Shown: in pieces, positions 8,124-17,096 of the stretch
Layout: every line of letters begins with the position of its first letter
Numbering within the stretch: position 1 is the first letter of the stretch
Assembly: GCA_934271275.1 (NCBI GenBank)
Contig: CAKQRD010000006.1
Location: 1 to 64,000, forward strand
Origin: an uncultured Clostridia bacterium
Lineage (GTDB): Bacteria > Bacillota > Clostridia > Christensenellales > Borkfalkiaceae
Direction of reading: 5' to 3'
DNA: 64,000 bases
Program-made: the position numbers and the translations under genes
Notes under the pieces: model-generated
What the model saw: the letters and a program-made list of their open reading frames with translations, nothing else
Told to the model about the DNA's origin: nothing
The model's database searches: none

Positions 8124-8375
8124 CTATTCGTTACAGCCTTCCTGCGGAACGACGGAAAAAGGTTTTACGCCGCTTGCCGAAATCTGAATTTTAACGGTAT
8201 AAGTATCCCCCGTACGTTCTATCGAAAGCAGCGGAAGCCCCTTGTAATCGAAGTAATCTTTAAGCACCCTGTCGAGGTCGGATTTAAGAAGTTGCGAGAA
8301 GTCGTCCTTAACCGAAAGCCTGTCGTTTTTTATAAGCCGTTCTATTCTTAAAAGCTCGCCGTTTTTCTTTTTCAT
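8124..8375 (-). CDS. minE: Cell division topological specificity factor MinE-like
   Basis: An 83-residue protein placed directly after minD with an ATGA stop/start overlap. In MinE the N-terminal segment binds and stimulates MinD ATPase and the C-terminal part dimerises. Here residues 15-40 (RLIKNDRLSVKDDFSQLLKS) and the later GDTYTVKIQIS match the MinE beta-strand pattern. It is divergent in sequence, so the call rests partly on its position. minC is not adjacent. Confidence 0.8.
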   Translation of the reverse strand: MKKKNGELLRIERLIKNDRLSVKDDFSQLLKSDLDRVLKDYFDYKGLPLLSIERTGDTYTVKIQISASGVKPFSVVPQEGCNE

Positions 8376-9157
8376 ACGCTCCGTTTTATACTCCTTCTGA
8401 TACTGCCGAAAAAACCGCTGTATTTCGCCGTCACGTCGAATATCCTTTTCGCGTTTTTATGAACGTTTGCGGCAAGCATTTTATACGCCTTATAAGAGTC
8501 GCTTTTTCTCGGCAATTCCCCGCCCGCAAGCATCACCGCGTCGTCCTCCGGAATCACTCCGATAAGGTCGGTTTTAAGTAGCGCCTGAATATCCGACGGC
8601 ATCATCATTTTATCGCTCATAATAAGGTCGCCGCGGGCGCGGTTTACCACCACACCCGTCCTGTCGGGCTTATAGCTTTGCAGCACCGTTAAAACCTTAT
8701 CCGCGTCGCGTAGACTCGGAAGCGACGGCGTTGCAACGACTATCGCTTCGTCCGCGCAGGAAACCGCGCGATGAAAGCCCGCGTCTATACCCGCGGGGCA
8801 ATCTATAAGGACGTAATCGAAGAGCGGCGCGACGCTTTCTATAACGAGCTTTATCTGCTGCCCCGTTATTCTCGTGGCGGCGGAAACGCTTCCCGACGGT
8901 AGAACGAAAAGATTTCTTTTTCCGTTCGCGCGGACGAGCGCCTGCTTTGCCCTGCACCTGCCTTCAAGCACGTCTAAAAAATCGTACGTTATTTTGTTTT
9001 CCAGCCCCATAACGACGTCTAAATTATTCAGTCCGAAATCGACGTCCACGAGCGCGACGCGCGCCCCCAGCTCCGAAAGCGCGACGCCGAGGTTAGCCGT
9101 TACGGTCGTTTTTCCCACGCCGCCTTTACCGGACGTTATTACGATACGCCTCGTCAA
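8372..9157 (-). CDS. minD: Septum site-determining ATPase MinD
   Basis: A 261-residue ParA-family ATPase that binds the membrane in its ATP form. It has the deviant Walker A GKGGVGKTT at residue 10, VDVDFGLNNLD, and a C-terminal amphipathic helix with aromatic and basic residues (SGFFGSIRRSIKRS) that serves as membrane-targeting sequence. The start is TTG at 9157, with AAGGGG upstream. With minE it forms a two-gene unit downstream of an mreB paralogue. Confidence 0.95.
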   Translation of the reverse strand: MTRRIVITSGKGGVGKTTVTANLGVALSELGARVALVDVDFGLNNLDVVMGLENKITYDFLDVLEGRCRAKQALVRANGKRNLFVLPSGSVSAATRITGQQIKLVIESVAPLFDYVLIDCPAGIDAGFHRAVSCADEAIVVATPSLPSLRDADKVLTVLQSYKPDRTGVVVNRARGDLIMSDKMMMPSDIQALLKTDLIGVIPEDDAVMLAGGELPRKSDSYKAYKMLAANVHKNAKRIFDVTAKYSGFFGSIRRSIKRSV

Positions 9158-9340
9158 AATTCCACCCCTTTTCCTTTTTTACCGATTGTCAAGATTATAT
9201 ACTAAAAAACGCCGCCCGTTTTGACTTTTTAAGCCGAAACGAGCGGTATTTGGTCGAATTTGAAATTTTCCGTTCCGCGCTTTCGCAAACGAGAACGTTA
9301 AAACGCGAATTATTAAGATTTTCTGTTTATCTAATCTTTT

Positions 9341-10348
9341 TTACTTACAGTCAAGCTCAACTTTTTTGAGAAGGTTTTTATCCGAAAGGGCAATTCCGCC
9401 GCCGAGAGCGACCGCGGACGCGCCGTTTTCCGCAACGTGAACGCGCATACCGAATTTGCTTTCGTAATAGTCGCCAAGCCCGTACACGCAGGAAGCCGCG
9501 CCCGAAACGTATATGCCCGAACGATGAATTTCCGCCGACACCTCGGGCGGAAGCTTTTTTAGCACCGAGGTCGTTATCTCCGCTATTTTATCGAAATAAT
9601 TTTTTATAGGCTCGGCTATCTCGAAAGCTTTTACGGCAATCGCGCGCGGCGAGCCGCTTTGCACGTCTCTGCCGTTGATAACGCCCGAAAGCGCGTCTCC
9701 GCTCTCCAAACTGCCGAGTTCTCTTTTGAGCCGTTCCGCAGTCTGCAAACCCGTTTGCAGTCCGAAGCGTTCCGCAACGAAATCGATTAAGTCCGCGCTT
9801 ATTTTATTGCCGCCGATATTCACCGATATTCCCGCGATTATCCCGTCGAGAGAAAGCGCGGCGACGTTGGTCGTTCCGCCCGCCATATCCACGACAAAGC
9901 AAGGTTTGCTGTCCGTAAAAGGAATTCTCTGTCCCAAAGCGGAAAGCATCGGAGTTTCTGCAAAATGCGTTTTGGAAATCCCCGCCGCCTTCGCTACCCG
10001 CCGATAAGCCTCTATCATCTGATAATCCGCGCCGCACGGCACGGCAAAAATAGCGGAAACGTCCTTAAACGCGCCGCCGAGTCCGAGTTTTTTCAAAAAA
10101 CCGCCGAGAACACCCGCCGCGACTCTTTCGCTGACTATTTCGCCCTCGAACACGGGAAAGACTATCGCGGTGTTTTTGCCCGTCTTTCCTATAAGCCTGC
10201 TCGCCTCTTCGCCTATCGCCTTAATTTCGCCGCGGTCGCCGTCCTCCACCGCCGCCACGGTAGGTTCGCTTAAAACCATTCCGCTGCCTATCCGGTAGAT
10301 GTTCGTACACGCGCTGTCAAAATCTATCGCAAGCTTTACCGCCGCCAT
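9341..10348 (-). CDS. MreB/Mbl-like rod-shape actin homologue
   Basis: A 335-residue actin-fold protein. The N-terminal phosphate-1 loop reads LAIDFDSACTNIYRIG and is followed by LSEPTVAA, corresponding to IDLGTANTLIY and LNEPSVVA of MreB. The second phosphate loop is FVVDMAGGTTNVAALS, and the adenosine segment is SGIYVSGAASCVYGL. It is clearly MreB family but divergent at usually fixed positions, suggesting a paralogue rather than the main MreB; mreC and mreD are not adjacent. It is followed by minD and minE. GAGGTG precedes the start codon. Confidence 0.85.
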   Translation of the reverse strand: MAAVKLAIDFDSACTNIYRIGSGMVLSEPTVAAVEDGDRGEIKAIGEEASRLIGKTGKNTAIVFPVFEGEIVSERVAAGVLGGFLKKLGLGGAFKDVSAIFAVPCGADYQMIEAYRRVAKAAGISKTHFAETPMLSALGQRIPFTDSKPCFVVDMAGGTTNVAALSLDGIIAGISVNIGGNKISADLIDFVAERFGLQTGLQTAERLKRELGSLESGDALSGVINGRDVQSGSPRAIAVKAFEIAEPIKNYFDKIAEITTSVLKKLPPEVSAEIHRSGIYVSGAASCVYGLGDYYESKFGMRVHVAENGASAVALGGGIALSDKNLLKKVELDCK

Positions 10349-10366
10349 AATTCACCTCTTTAAATA

Positions 10367-10400
10367 AAAACGCCGCGGCAATTCACGGCGTTTTCTTTTT
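10367..10400 (-). terminator. Terminator between ppx and the mreB paralogue
   Basis: The hairpin AAAACGCCG/CGGCGTTTT (10367-10375 with 10386-10394) lies just after the ppx stop and before the mreB-like start. T-rich flanks are present on both strands. It should separate ppx from the cell-shape genes, at least partly. Confidence 0.7.
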
Positions 10401-10408
10401 TCTCTCCG

Positions 10409-11923
10409 TTAAAGTATTTCGAGATTCTTTTTGAAAATCTTACGGAAGTCCGCGCCGATCTCCATTGCGGAGTTGATTTCGAGCGTAGCGTCGCCCGCAA
10501 GCTCCGTTTTCATTATGACCGAATCGCCGAGTATATCGCAGTTGATGCCCGTAACTATCGAAGAAAGGCTTCTGTCGAGACAGCTCGCTATTTTAAGCAT
10601 AACGCCCATCTTTCTCACCGCGTCTATATCCTCGTCGCCGACAAGGTCGTGATAACGCGCCCATTCCTGCGGATTTACGTCGTCTATTCCCGTGCAGCTG
10701 CACACGAACGACGCCATAACGAGGTCTCTGTGGCTTACGCCGTTTATGGGCGAATTGAGTATCATATACGCGCTGTTCTTTTCAAAGTTATAAAAGCTTA
10801 TCTTCTTGCCCGCTTCGTAGAGATACGCCGCGACCTTCAATATTCTCAGATACTGTCTCGGGAACTTATGCAGAACGCGAAGCTGCTTGAAAAGCTGTAT
10901 CGCGAGCATAACGACCTGTTCTATATGCTCCTTATCCTCTCCGTAATAATCGAGAAGAGCGTTAAGACTGAATCCCATAACGTCCGAAACGGGCTTGTCC
11001 ACCGTGGAAGGCACGGCGTAGTTGAACATTATTCCCGTGCGAAGTCCGCTCCCGCTGATTATCACGTTGCCGAGATTCATATACTTCTTGAATGCCGAGA
11101 TTGCCGCAAGCGCGCTGGGCAGAATGTCCGCTCTTCCGCTCGACAAGCCTTTTATCTTCTTCTTTCTGTCGAGGTCGAGACTCTTCAAAAGATCGTAAAC
11201 GTGACCGAAGTCGCTGTCCTGCACGACGTAGTTATGTATGGTGCGGAGCGGGTACTTCTTCATAATCTTGGTCATTCTGCAAAGATTGCGGAACGAGCCG
11301 CCCACGCCTATAAACTGCGTATCGGGATCTACGTCTTTAAGCCATTCTATGTTTTTCAAATGTTCGGTAAAAAATTCTTCTACCTTTTCGCATTGCTGTT
11401 CCGAGGTAAGCCCGTCGCCCGCGAAAAGCTCCGTAAGCGTTATCGCTCCGAACGGGAGCGTTTCGTAGTGCAGAAGGTTTCTTCTGTTATAATAAATGAT
11501 TTTAGTGCTGCCGCCGCCGATTTCGAGTATCAGTCCGCGCGGCACGTCCATCGTGTTGATAACGCCGCGGTAAACGTAAATCGCTTCCTCCTCCGCGCTG
11601 AGTACACGAAGCTTGATTCCGCACGTCGCGGAAACTTCGTCTAAAAAGCTTCTTTGGTTCTTTGCTCTTCTGACCGCCGCGGTAGCCACCGCGATTACGC
11701 GTTCTATTCCGTTCACGTCGCAAAGCTTTCTGAACATTTTGAGCGTCCGAATCGTTTCCTGTATGCGGGCGGGCTTTAAAAACCCGTCTCTTTCCATACC
11801 TTCTCCGAGTCTCGGAGCTTCTTTGAGCTGATCAACTATCTGATAGTGTCCGTTTTCCGAAACGTCCACGATAAGCAATCTTGCGGTGTTTGAGCCAAGG
11901 TCTATGATAGCTATTCTTTCCAC
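10409..11923 (-). CDS. ppx: Exopolyphosphatase / guanosine pentaphosphate phosphatase family protein
   Basis: A 504-residue Ppx/GppA protein. Domain I carries IAIIDLGSNTARLLIVD, VIAVATAAVRRAKN and the phosphate-binding EIGGGSTKI. The C-terminal half (about 310-490) is the HD-like helical domain of long-form Ppx/GppA enzymes. It could hydrolyse polyphosphate or pppGpp; sequence alone does not decide. The start is GTG 11923 with AAGGGTG upstream. Transcribed from a promoter at 12029-12057. Confidence 0.9.
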   Translation of the reverse strand: MERIAIIDLGSNTARLLIVDVSENGHYQIVDQLKEAPRLGEGMERDGFLKPARIQETIRTLKMFRKLCDVNGIERVIAVATAAVRRAKNQRSFLDEVSATCGIKLRVLSAEEEAIYVYRGVINTMDVPRGLILEIGGGSTKIIYYNRRNLLHYETLPFGAITLTELFAGDGLTSEQQCEKVEEFFTEHLKNIEWLKDVDPDTQFIGVGGSFRNLCRMTKIMKKYPLRTIHNYVVQDSDFGHVYDLLKSLDLDRKKKIKGLSSGRADILPSALAAISAFKKYMNLGNVIISGSGLRTGIMFNYAVPSTVDKPVSDVMGFSLNALLDYYGEDKEHIEQVVMLAIQLFKQLRVLHKFPRQYLRILKVAAYLYEAGKKISFYNFEKNSAYMILNSPINGVSHRDLVMASFVCSCTGIDDVNPQEWARYHDLVGDEDIDAVRKMGVMLKIASCLDRSLSSIVTGINCDILGDSVIMKTELAGDATLEINSAMEIGADFRKIFKKNLEIL

Positions 11924-12028
11924 TGTGTCACCCTTTTTGTTTTATTTTAACAAATCCTTGATTTTTATTTCCCGATTCCGCGCTTTCCTCGCGCCTTTTT
12001 AATCGTTTGCATTTTCTTCGACGGATAC

Positions 12029-12057
12029 ATTATACCACAACATATTGTGTTTGTGAA
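12029..12057 (-). promoter_or_regulatory. ppx promoter with a palindrome in its spacer
   Basis: Minus strand TTCACA (12052-12057) and TATAAT (12029-12034) are 17 bases apart. The spacer holds CACAA-CATA-TTGTG (12036-12049), a likely operator. As a 16-mer (12035-12050) it differs at two positions from the NrdR-box consensus as I know it. The rest of 11924-12252 shows no gene or other clear signal. Confidence 0.6.
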
Positions 12058-12252
12058 TACGTTTTTTTAAATTTGTGCATATTTTTCGGCACGATTAGCC
12101 GATTTTTTATTTTATGTACGAAAGGTTCAAAACGTCCGTATTTTTTTAGCTGTTTTTGTGAAATTTTATCAGTTTCCGCCCGAAAACGCGGCAATTTAAA
12201 GTCGCTCCGCGCTTGGGCAAACTGCACAAACGGCGCAAGACTTTTTACGAAG

Positions 12253-12627
12253 TTATTTTTGTTTCTTTAACCCCGTCACGAGCTGGAATGCGGAAAGAAG
12301 AAGCAGAAAACCGCCGAAGCATTTCCTAAGCACCGCGCCCGGAACGGCTCTCGCGATATACGCGCCTATCACGCAGGTACATACGCCCGAAAGTATAACG
12401 TACAGCACGCCGTGAAAATCTACCCGCTTGTTTTTTATATGCACGAACAATGCCGCCGCCGCCATAGGTATAAAGCTGATAAGGTTTATCGCCTGCGCCG
12501 CGTGCTGCGAAACGTCGTAAAATATGCCGAGTAGCGGTATAAGCACCGTTCCGCCGCCCATACCCATTCCGCCCAGCACCCCGCCGAGTACGCCCGCAAA
12601 CGCATACCACAAATATTCAACGAACAT
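12253..12627 (-). CDS. TauE/SafE family permease, half-size
   Basis: A 124-residue membrane protein with about four transmembrane helices. It opens with the glycine-rich AGVLGGVLGGMGMGGG signature of the TauE/SafE (COG0730, formerly DUF81) family of sulfite or organosulfonate permeases. Full members have two such halves in one chain of about 250 residues; this gene has one. A second half-protein lies directly upstream (12757-13416), so the two probably pair. GGAGGG precedes the start. Substrate unknown. Confidence 0.85.
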   Translation of the reverse strand: MFVEYLWYAFAGVLGGVLGGMGMGGGTVLIPLLGIFYDVSQHAAQAINLISFIPMAAAALFVHIKNKRVDFHGVLYVILSGVCTCVIGAYIARAVPGAVLRKCFGGFLLLLSAFQLVTGLKKQK

Positions 12628-12756
12628 AATATCCCTCCAAACTTAAACCTTTATTGAAATCCCCGCGCGTTTTCTTCTTTTTTTATTTTTTCGATACGCT
12701 TTTCCGTTTTTCTTTGTTTTTCCCTGCACCTTCTTGCCGCCGCTTTCTTTTTGCAT

Positions 12757-13416
12757 TTAAAAAAACAGCATTTTAACACCCGCCGCCGCCATCACGAGCG
12801 AAAACACCGCTATTATCCATTTTGAAGAAAGCTTGCCGAGAAGCACCGCGCCGAGCGCGCCGCCTATAACAACGCCTATTCCTACGGGCAACCCCGTCTG
12901 CCAGCGGAACGAACCGAACGAAGCGTATAAAAGTCCGCTCGCTATCGACATAGGCAGTATCAGAAGTATCGCCGTGGCGTGCGCCACTCTCGGTTCTTTT
13001 TTGAGAAGATACACGAGCATCGGCACGACTATCATTCCCCCGCCGCCGCCGAACACCCCGTTTATAAGCCCCGCGCTCGCGCCCGTCAGCACAGAATACA
13101 GCTTTTCGTGCTTTACGGGTTTTCTGTTTTCGGCTGTCGGCGTTTCGGTATCGGCGCGGCGGGTTCCTTTATTCAACGTTTCGGTATCGGCGCGCTTCCC
13201 GCCAAGCTTTTCCCCGCGACTTTTAACGCGCCCGATCTCGCTCTTTTCCGCCTTCTTTACCGTTTGCTTTTCGCTTCTTTTTTTCTTTTCGTTTTCCTCG
13301 CGTTCAGAAGCGGATCTTGAAGCTGCTTTCCGCTCTTTTTCGACGACTGCGGTATTTTTCATAAAAATATTGTCTGCAAAACAAAAATTTTCATTATCTT
13401 TTTTCTTAAATAGCAA
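12757..13416 (-). CDS. TauE/SafE family permease, half-size, with charged N-terminal extension
   Basis: A 219-residue frame. The C-terminal 115 residues form a TauE/SafE half with GLINGVFGGGGGMIVVPML. The N-terminal about 100 residues are highly charged, rich in Lys, Glu and Arg, with the motif RADTET repeated. The start is uncertain: TTG at 13416 is the longest option and an ATG at residue 19 is another, and neither has a clear ribosome binding site. It is followed by the other half-permease on the same strand. Confidence 0.75.
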   Translation of the reverse strand: MLFKKKDNENFCFADNIFMKNTAVVEKERKAASRSASEREENEKKKRSEKQTVKKAEKSEIGRVKSRGEKLGGKRADTETLNKGTRRADTETPTAENRKPVKHEKLYSVLTGASAGLINGVFGGGGGMIVVPMLVYLLKKEPRVAHATAILLILPMSIASGLLYASFGSFRWQTGLPVGIGVVIGGALGAVLLGKLSSKWIIAVFSLVMAAAGVKMLFF

Positions 13417-13423
13417 TTTACGG

Positions 13424-13452
13424 TTGATTTTTATCGAAAAATCTTATATAAT
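13424..13452 (+). promoter_or_regulatory. Promoter of the large lipoprotein gene
   Basis: TTGATT (13424-13429) and TATAAT (13447-13452) with a 17-base spacer, about 80 bases before the start codon. It overlaps the upstream end of the divergent TauE/SafE unit. Confidence 0.65.
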
Positions 13453-13537
13453 AGTTTGGTAAACGGTATAAGCCGATTTGAAAATCGGTTTTTCCGCGCA
13501 AGAAAAACGAAACCGAAAACTTTTAAAGGGTGATTTT

Positions 13538-16500
13538 ATGACAAGAAACGATCGCTTAAACAAACTCAAACACGGACTTGTAGTCTTGCTCGCTCTCCTG
13601 TGCGCGCTAAGCGCGTCTTTGTTCACGCTCACCGCGTGCGGCAAAAAGAGCGAAAGCGTGACCGATCCTACCTATACCTATTCGGATAAGGACGACAGCG
13701 AGTTTATCACTAACTCCAGGTTCTCCTACAATCTGACTACCAAGCTTTTCACGGATTTCCCCGTGGCTTCCCCTTCGGGCTGGTCAAAGTCCACCGAGAA
13801 TTCGACGAGTTCTACCGTCAATTCCGGCGTAGTCGATACCACCGACGAAGGCTGGACGGAGCTTCTTAACACGCTTTACAAGGATTCCGATTTCGTCTCG
13901 TACGTCAGAAACGCTTACAGAAGCGAAGTTATCGCCGCTATGGGCAAGGATAACCCCACCGACAGCGAGATGAACACCTTCATCAAAGAGAAAAAAGGCT
14001 ATGACGGAACGAACGTCTTCCCCGCGAACCCCGCGAGAAAAGACGGCGACAAGTACGTTTATATGCTTAACAACTACGCGAAGTCCGAGGACTACGGCTA
14101 CGGCACGGCGCAGAAGGTCACTTCTTCTTCCACCGTCACCGTCAAAGCGGGCGAAACCTATAAGGTTACGTTCTGGGTTAAAACGCTTAACCTTACCGCC
14201 ACGACCGACGAGTCCCCCCTCGCGAACGTTCGCTTTACGAACTCCGTCGGCGGCAACAGCCAGTCCGAATACAGAATCGAAAACATAAACACGAACGGCG
14301 AATGGAAGCAATATACTATATATATTGAAGGCGACGCCGATTACGATTCGACTTTCGGCATCGTTCTCGCACTCGGCAGAGGCGGCAAGGACTCCGACGA
14401 CGGAAGACTTTTCGCCGAAGGTTCCGTTTACTTCGACGACGTTATCGTTTCTAAATTAGAAAAGAACGAACAGATTCCCGCAAGCGCGGTCAAGAGCGTT
14501 ATGGCTTACGGCTCGAAAGACGCAATCGTCGGCAACGCGACCGTTTCTTCCGCAGAAGAGTACGCTTACTCTATGGATCTCGAAGCTTCCGTAGAAGCTA
14601 ACCTTTCGGAAGAAAGAAGAACGGTTGACTTCCCCTCCTCCGCAGAATTCACCAAGTCCAACGTGACAGAAAACGGAGAATACATCACCAGCAAAACCAT
14701 CGCCGCGGACAGCGCGATTACCGCGAACGCATCAAACAACGGCGGTCTTACTCTTACACTCAAAAACGCGAGCGCGACCGTTTCCGTTAAAGACGGTTCC
14801 GCCGATTTCACCCTCGGCGCGAAATCTTATCTTTACGCGACCTTTAATCTCACCAACCTCCTGAACAAGCTCGGTTCGACTACCGTTACCGTAGACGTGT
14901 TCGACAAGGTTTCCGGCGGCGAATACAAAAAGACTGCGGCGGCTGCCACCTATTCCGCGGTCGGTGAAGACGCGGTTAAGTGCGAACTTTTATTCAAAAA
15001 CAACTTCACGGACGGCGCGAGAGAATTCTATTTCGACATCGTTGTCGGTCCTGCGGACGTTGCGACCGCTAACCTTGCGGGACTTGCAAGCGGCGAAATT
15101 ACCCTTTCCGATCTCGAAGTAGTCACCGGCAAAATAGATTCCGACGATTACGAGGACGGCAGCGATACCCCCGCGTACAAGCTCTACTCTTTCTTCTCGT
15201 CCAAAGCGGACGCGACCGTCGCGCTTTACTCGGGTTATAATTCGGATTATTCCGAACCATCCAAAAACGAAAGCTACGATATTTCGGTTGCTCCCGGCAA
15301 TATCGGCGAAATACTCTTCCACCCCACCGCGCCCAAGGGCTTCTACGGCATCACCGCAAACCATATCTACGTTAAAGAAGATAACGGTACCGAAGTACTT
15401 GATACCGAGGTGAACGACAGAGTAGGCAAAACAATCGAAGCGGGCAAGAGTTATGCGGGACTTATCAACAGCAAGTACCTTGCGGCTTACGGCAGCGAAG
15501 AACTTACCGCCGCGCTCGGTCTTAAAGAAGGCGACGACGATATTCAGCCTATCGTTATTTACAACGCGGGCGCAGAACACTACGGCTTTATCGGTACTAA
15601 AAACACCGTTTCTTCAAGCTCTTATGCAAAAGTTACCGTAACTCTTCGCGTTGTCGGCAATGCGACCGCGTACGTTTATCTCGCAGACGTTGCAGGCAAG
15701 CACAAAGAGGTTATGGAGCTTTCCGAAAACGTGAACGGCGCACCTGTTGCGACCTCTCATAAATTACAGCGCGCCATCACTTCCGATATGATGGAAAAGG
15801 GTTGGCTCACCGTTGAGTTCTACGTCGCGACCGGAGCTTCTTCCAAAGACTTCCGCGTAGAGATATGGAACGGCGGCAGAGATAACTCCACCCGTACCGC
15901 AAGCAACGGCTACGTCTTTATAAAGAGCGTAAGCGTTTCCACCTCCTCCGCATTCACCGAACCCGCGAGTATAGCTCAGGCGTTCAGCGACTCCTCTAAC
16001 CCGCTCGGCGCGGCAGGGCGTATCGCTATCGAAAACGGCAAGCAGGTTTCCTGCACGAGAGCGCTTACCGATAAGGAAAAGAAATTCAACAAAGAATATC
16101 CCGACCAAAAGGTAGAATATAAAGAAAATTATATCTGGGCGGAAACGAATTCTATGGTATACGCGATTTACAACACCATAGACCCCGTCGAAACGAATCC
16201 TTACGATAACGTTAAGGACGACGACGATAAGGGTAGCGGTTGCAACGCAAAAACAGATTCCTCTACCTTCTGGTTGCAGTTCTCCACCATCGTTCTTGCT
16301 GTCGTTCTCGTACTTGCGATAGTCGCGCTCATCGTTAAAAACGTCCACGCAAAGAGAAAGGCGAACAAGAGCGACGCTAAATCGCACTACACCGTTAAGA
16401 GCCGTATTCAGACTTCCGACAGAAAGAGCGTGAAAGCTCCGAAAGCGAAAAAGGTTGTCGAACCCGAAGAAGAAGGCGAAACCGAAACGGAAGAACCCGC

Positions 16501-16654
16501 GGAAACTGCGGAAGCGACCGAAGAAAACGGTGCAAACGAAGAAAACGGCGAGGAAAACAAGAATCTTGACGATTACGTTTACGGCGACGTTCAGGATTTC
16601 GGCGACGCGGTAACAAACGAAGATAAGGAAGTCGATTCCGAAGAAGATAAGTAA
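13538..16654 (+). CDS. Large surface lipoprotein with C-terminal membrane helix
   Basis: About 1,038 residues. The N-terminus is a type II signal peptide with lipobox LTAC (Cys near residue 33). The long exported region contains several beta-rich segments resembling carbohydrate-binding modules (for example around SSTVTVKAGETYKVTFWVK and a later VTVTLRVVG). Near residue 920 a hydrophobic helix (FSTIVLAVVLVLAIVALIV) is followed by a basic stop-transfer stretch and a tail of about 110 residues rich in Glu, ending in EDK. Both ends would therefore touch the membrane. I do not recognise the family. AAGGG lies before the ATG at 13538; an upstream frame extension is not supported. A strong terminator follows. 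Confidence 0.8.
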   Translation: MTRNDRLNKLKHGLVVLLALLCALSASLFTLTACGKKSESVTDPTYTYSDKDDSEFITNSRFSYNLTTKLFTDFPVASPSGWSKSTENSTSSTVNSGVVDTTDEGWTELLNTLYKDSDFVSYVRNAYRSEVIAAMGKDNPTDSEMNTFIKEKKGYDGTNVFPANPARKDGDKYVYMLNNYAKSEDYGYGTAQKVTSSSTVTVKAGETYKVTFWVKTLNLTATTDESPLANVRFTNSVGGNSQSEYRIENINTNGEWKQYTIYIEGDADYDSTFGIVLALGRGGKDSDDGRLFAEGSVYFDDVIVSKLEKNEQIPASAVKSVMAYGSKDAIVGNATVSSAEEYAYSMDLEASVEANLSEERRTVDFPSSAEFTKSNVTENGEYITSKTIAADSAITANASNNGGLTLTLKNASATVSVKDGSADFTLGAKSYLYATFNLTNLLNKLGSTTVTVDVFDKVSGGEYKKTAAAATYSAVGEDAVKCELLFKNNFTDGAREFYFDIVVGPADVATANLAGLASGEITLSDLEVVTGKIDSDDYEDGSDTPAYKLYSFFSSKADATVALYSGYNSDYSEPSKNESYDISVAPGNIGEILFHPTAPKGFYGITANHIYVKEDNGTEVLDTEVNDRVGKTIEAGKSYAGLINSKYLAAYGSEELTAALGLKEGDDDIQPIVIYNAGAEHYGFIGTKNTVSSSSYAKVTVTLRVVGNATAYVYLADVAGKHKEVMELSENVNGAPVATSHKLQRAITSDMMEKGWLTVEFYVATGASSKDFRVEIWNGGRDNSTRTASNGYVFIKSVSVSTSSAFTEPASIAQAFSDSSNPLGAAGRIAIENGKQVSCTRALTDKEKKFNKEYPDQKVEYKENYIWAETNSMVYAIYNTIDPVETNPYDNVKDDDDKGSGCNAKTDSSTFWLQFSTIVLAVVLVLAIVALIVKNVHAKRKANKSDAKSHYTVKSRIQTSDRKSVKAPKAKKVVEPEEEGETETEEPAETAEATEENGANEENGEENKNLDDYVYGDVQDFGDAVTNEDKEVDSEEDK

Positions 16655-16685
16655 TTTTGAGAATAATTTGAAAAAATTATGAACC

Positions 16686-16725
16686 GCCTCTGCGCGAAAT
16701 ATTTCGCGCAGAGGCTTCTTTTTTA
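16686..16725 (+). terminator. Terminator of the large lipoprotein gene
   Basis: A perfect inverted repeat GCCTCTGCGCGAAAT/ATTTCGCGCAGAGGC (16686-16700 with 16701-16715), then a T-rich tail. It begins 31 bases after the stop codon. Confidence 0.9.
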
Positions 16726-17083
16726 CTATCCATAAATGGAGCGATGACAAATTCGCCGAAAGCAGCTGCCTAAAACCGTTGAAAGTAATGAAGAAAAATT
16801 GTCGTCTTTCCTCTTTCTATTTTTAATTAACGGTCTATTTCAGCGTTTTTTAACAGCTTTGCGTTTCAATAATTTCTCACGCGACAAAACGAACAGCTGT
16901 TTTCGTATATCATTTTTCATTTCTTCTAAAACAACTTGTACCCAGCGAACTCCCCACCCCGATACCTTTATAGAACTCTTTTTCTTATACATTTTTACTC
17001 TTTACAAAAAATCGCGTCATCTGTAAACCCGACCACGATAAGGCTATAAAGTCCGCTCCGTATACCTTTTTACTTTTTACGCA
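16726..17083. other. Intergenic gap between lipoprotein terminator and murG
   Basis: No convincing gene. A minus-strand frame of 50 codons (16840-16992) starting MYKKKSSIKVSGWG and ending in basic residues has only a weak ribosome binding site; it may be a small basic protein but I do not call it. AT-rich sequence near the end holds the murG promoter. Confidence 0.3.
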
Positions 17084-17093
17084 TATATATAAT
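17084..17093 (+). promoter_or_regulatory. -10 region immediately before murG
   Basis: TATATA/TATAAT sequences at 17084-17093 end only three bases before the murG start codon. A transcript from here would begin at or next to the ATG. No good -35 box is visible upstream. Confidence 0.45.
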
Positions 17094-17096
17094 TGT

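Noticed and set aside
15764..16750. 328-codon minus-strand ORF over the lipoprotein gene
   Set aside because: Opposite-strand shadow; Phe/Arg/Val-rich and crosses the terminator hairpin.
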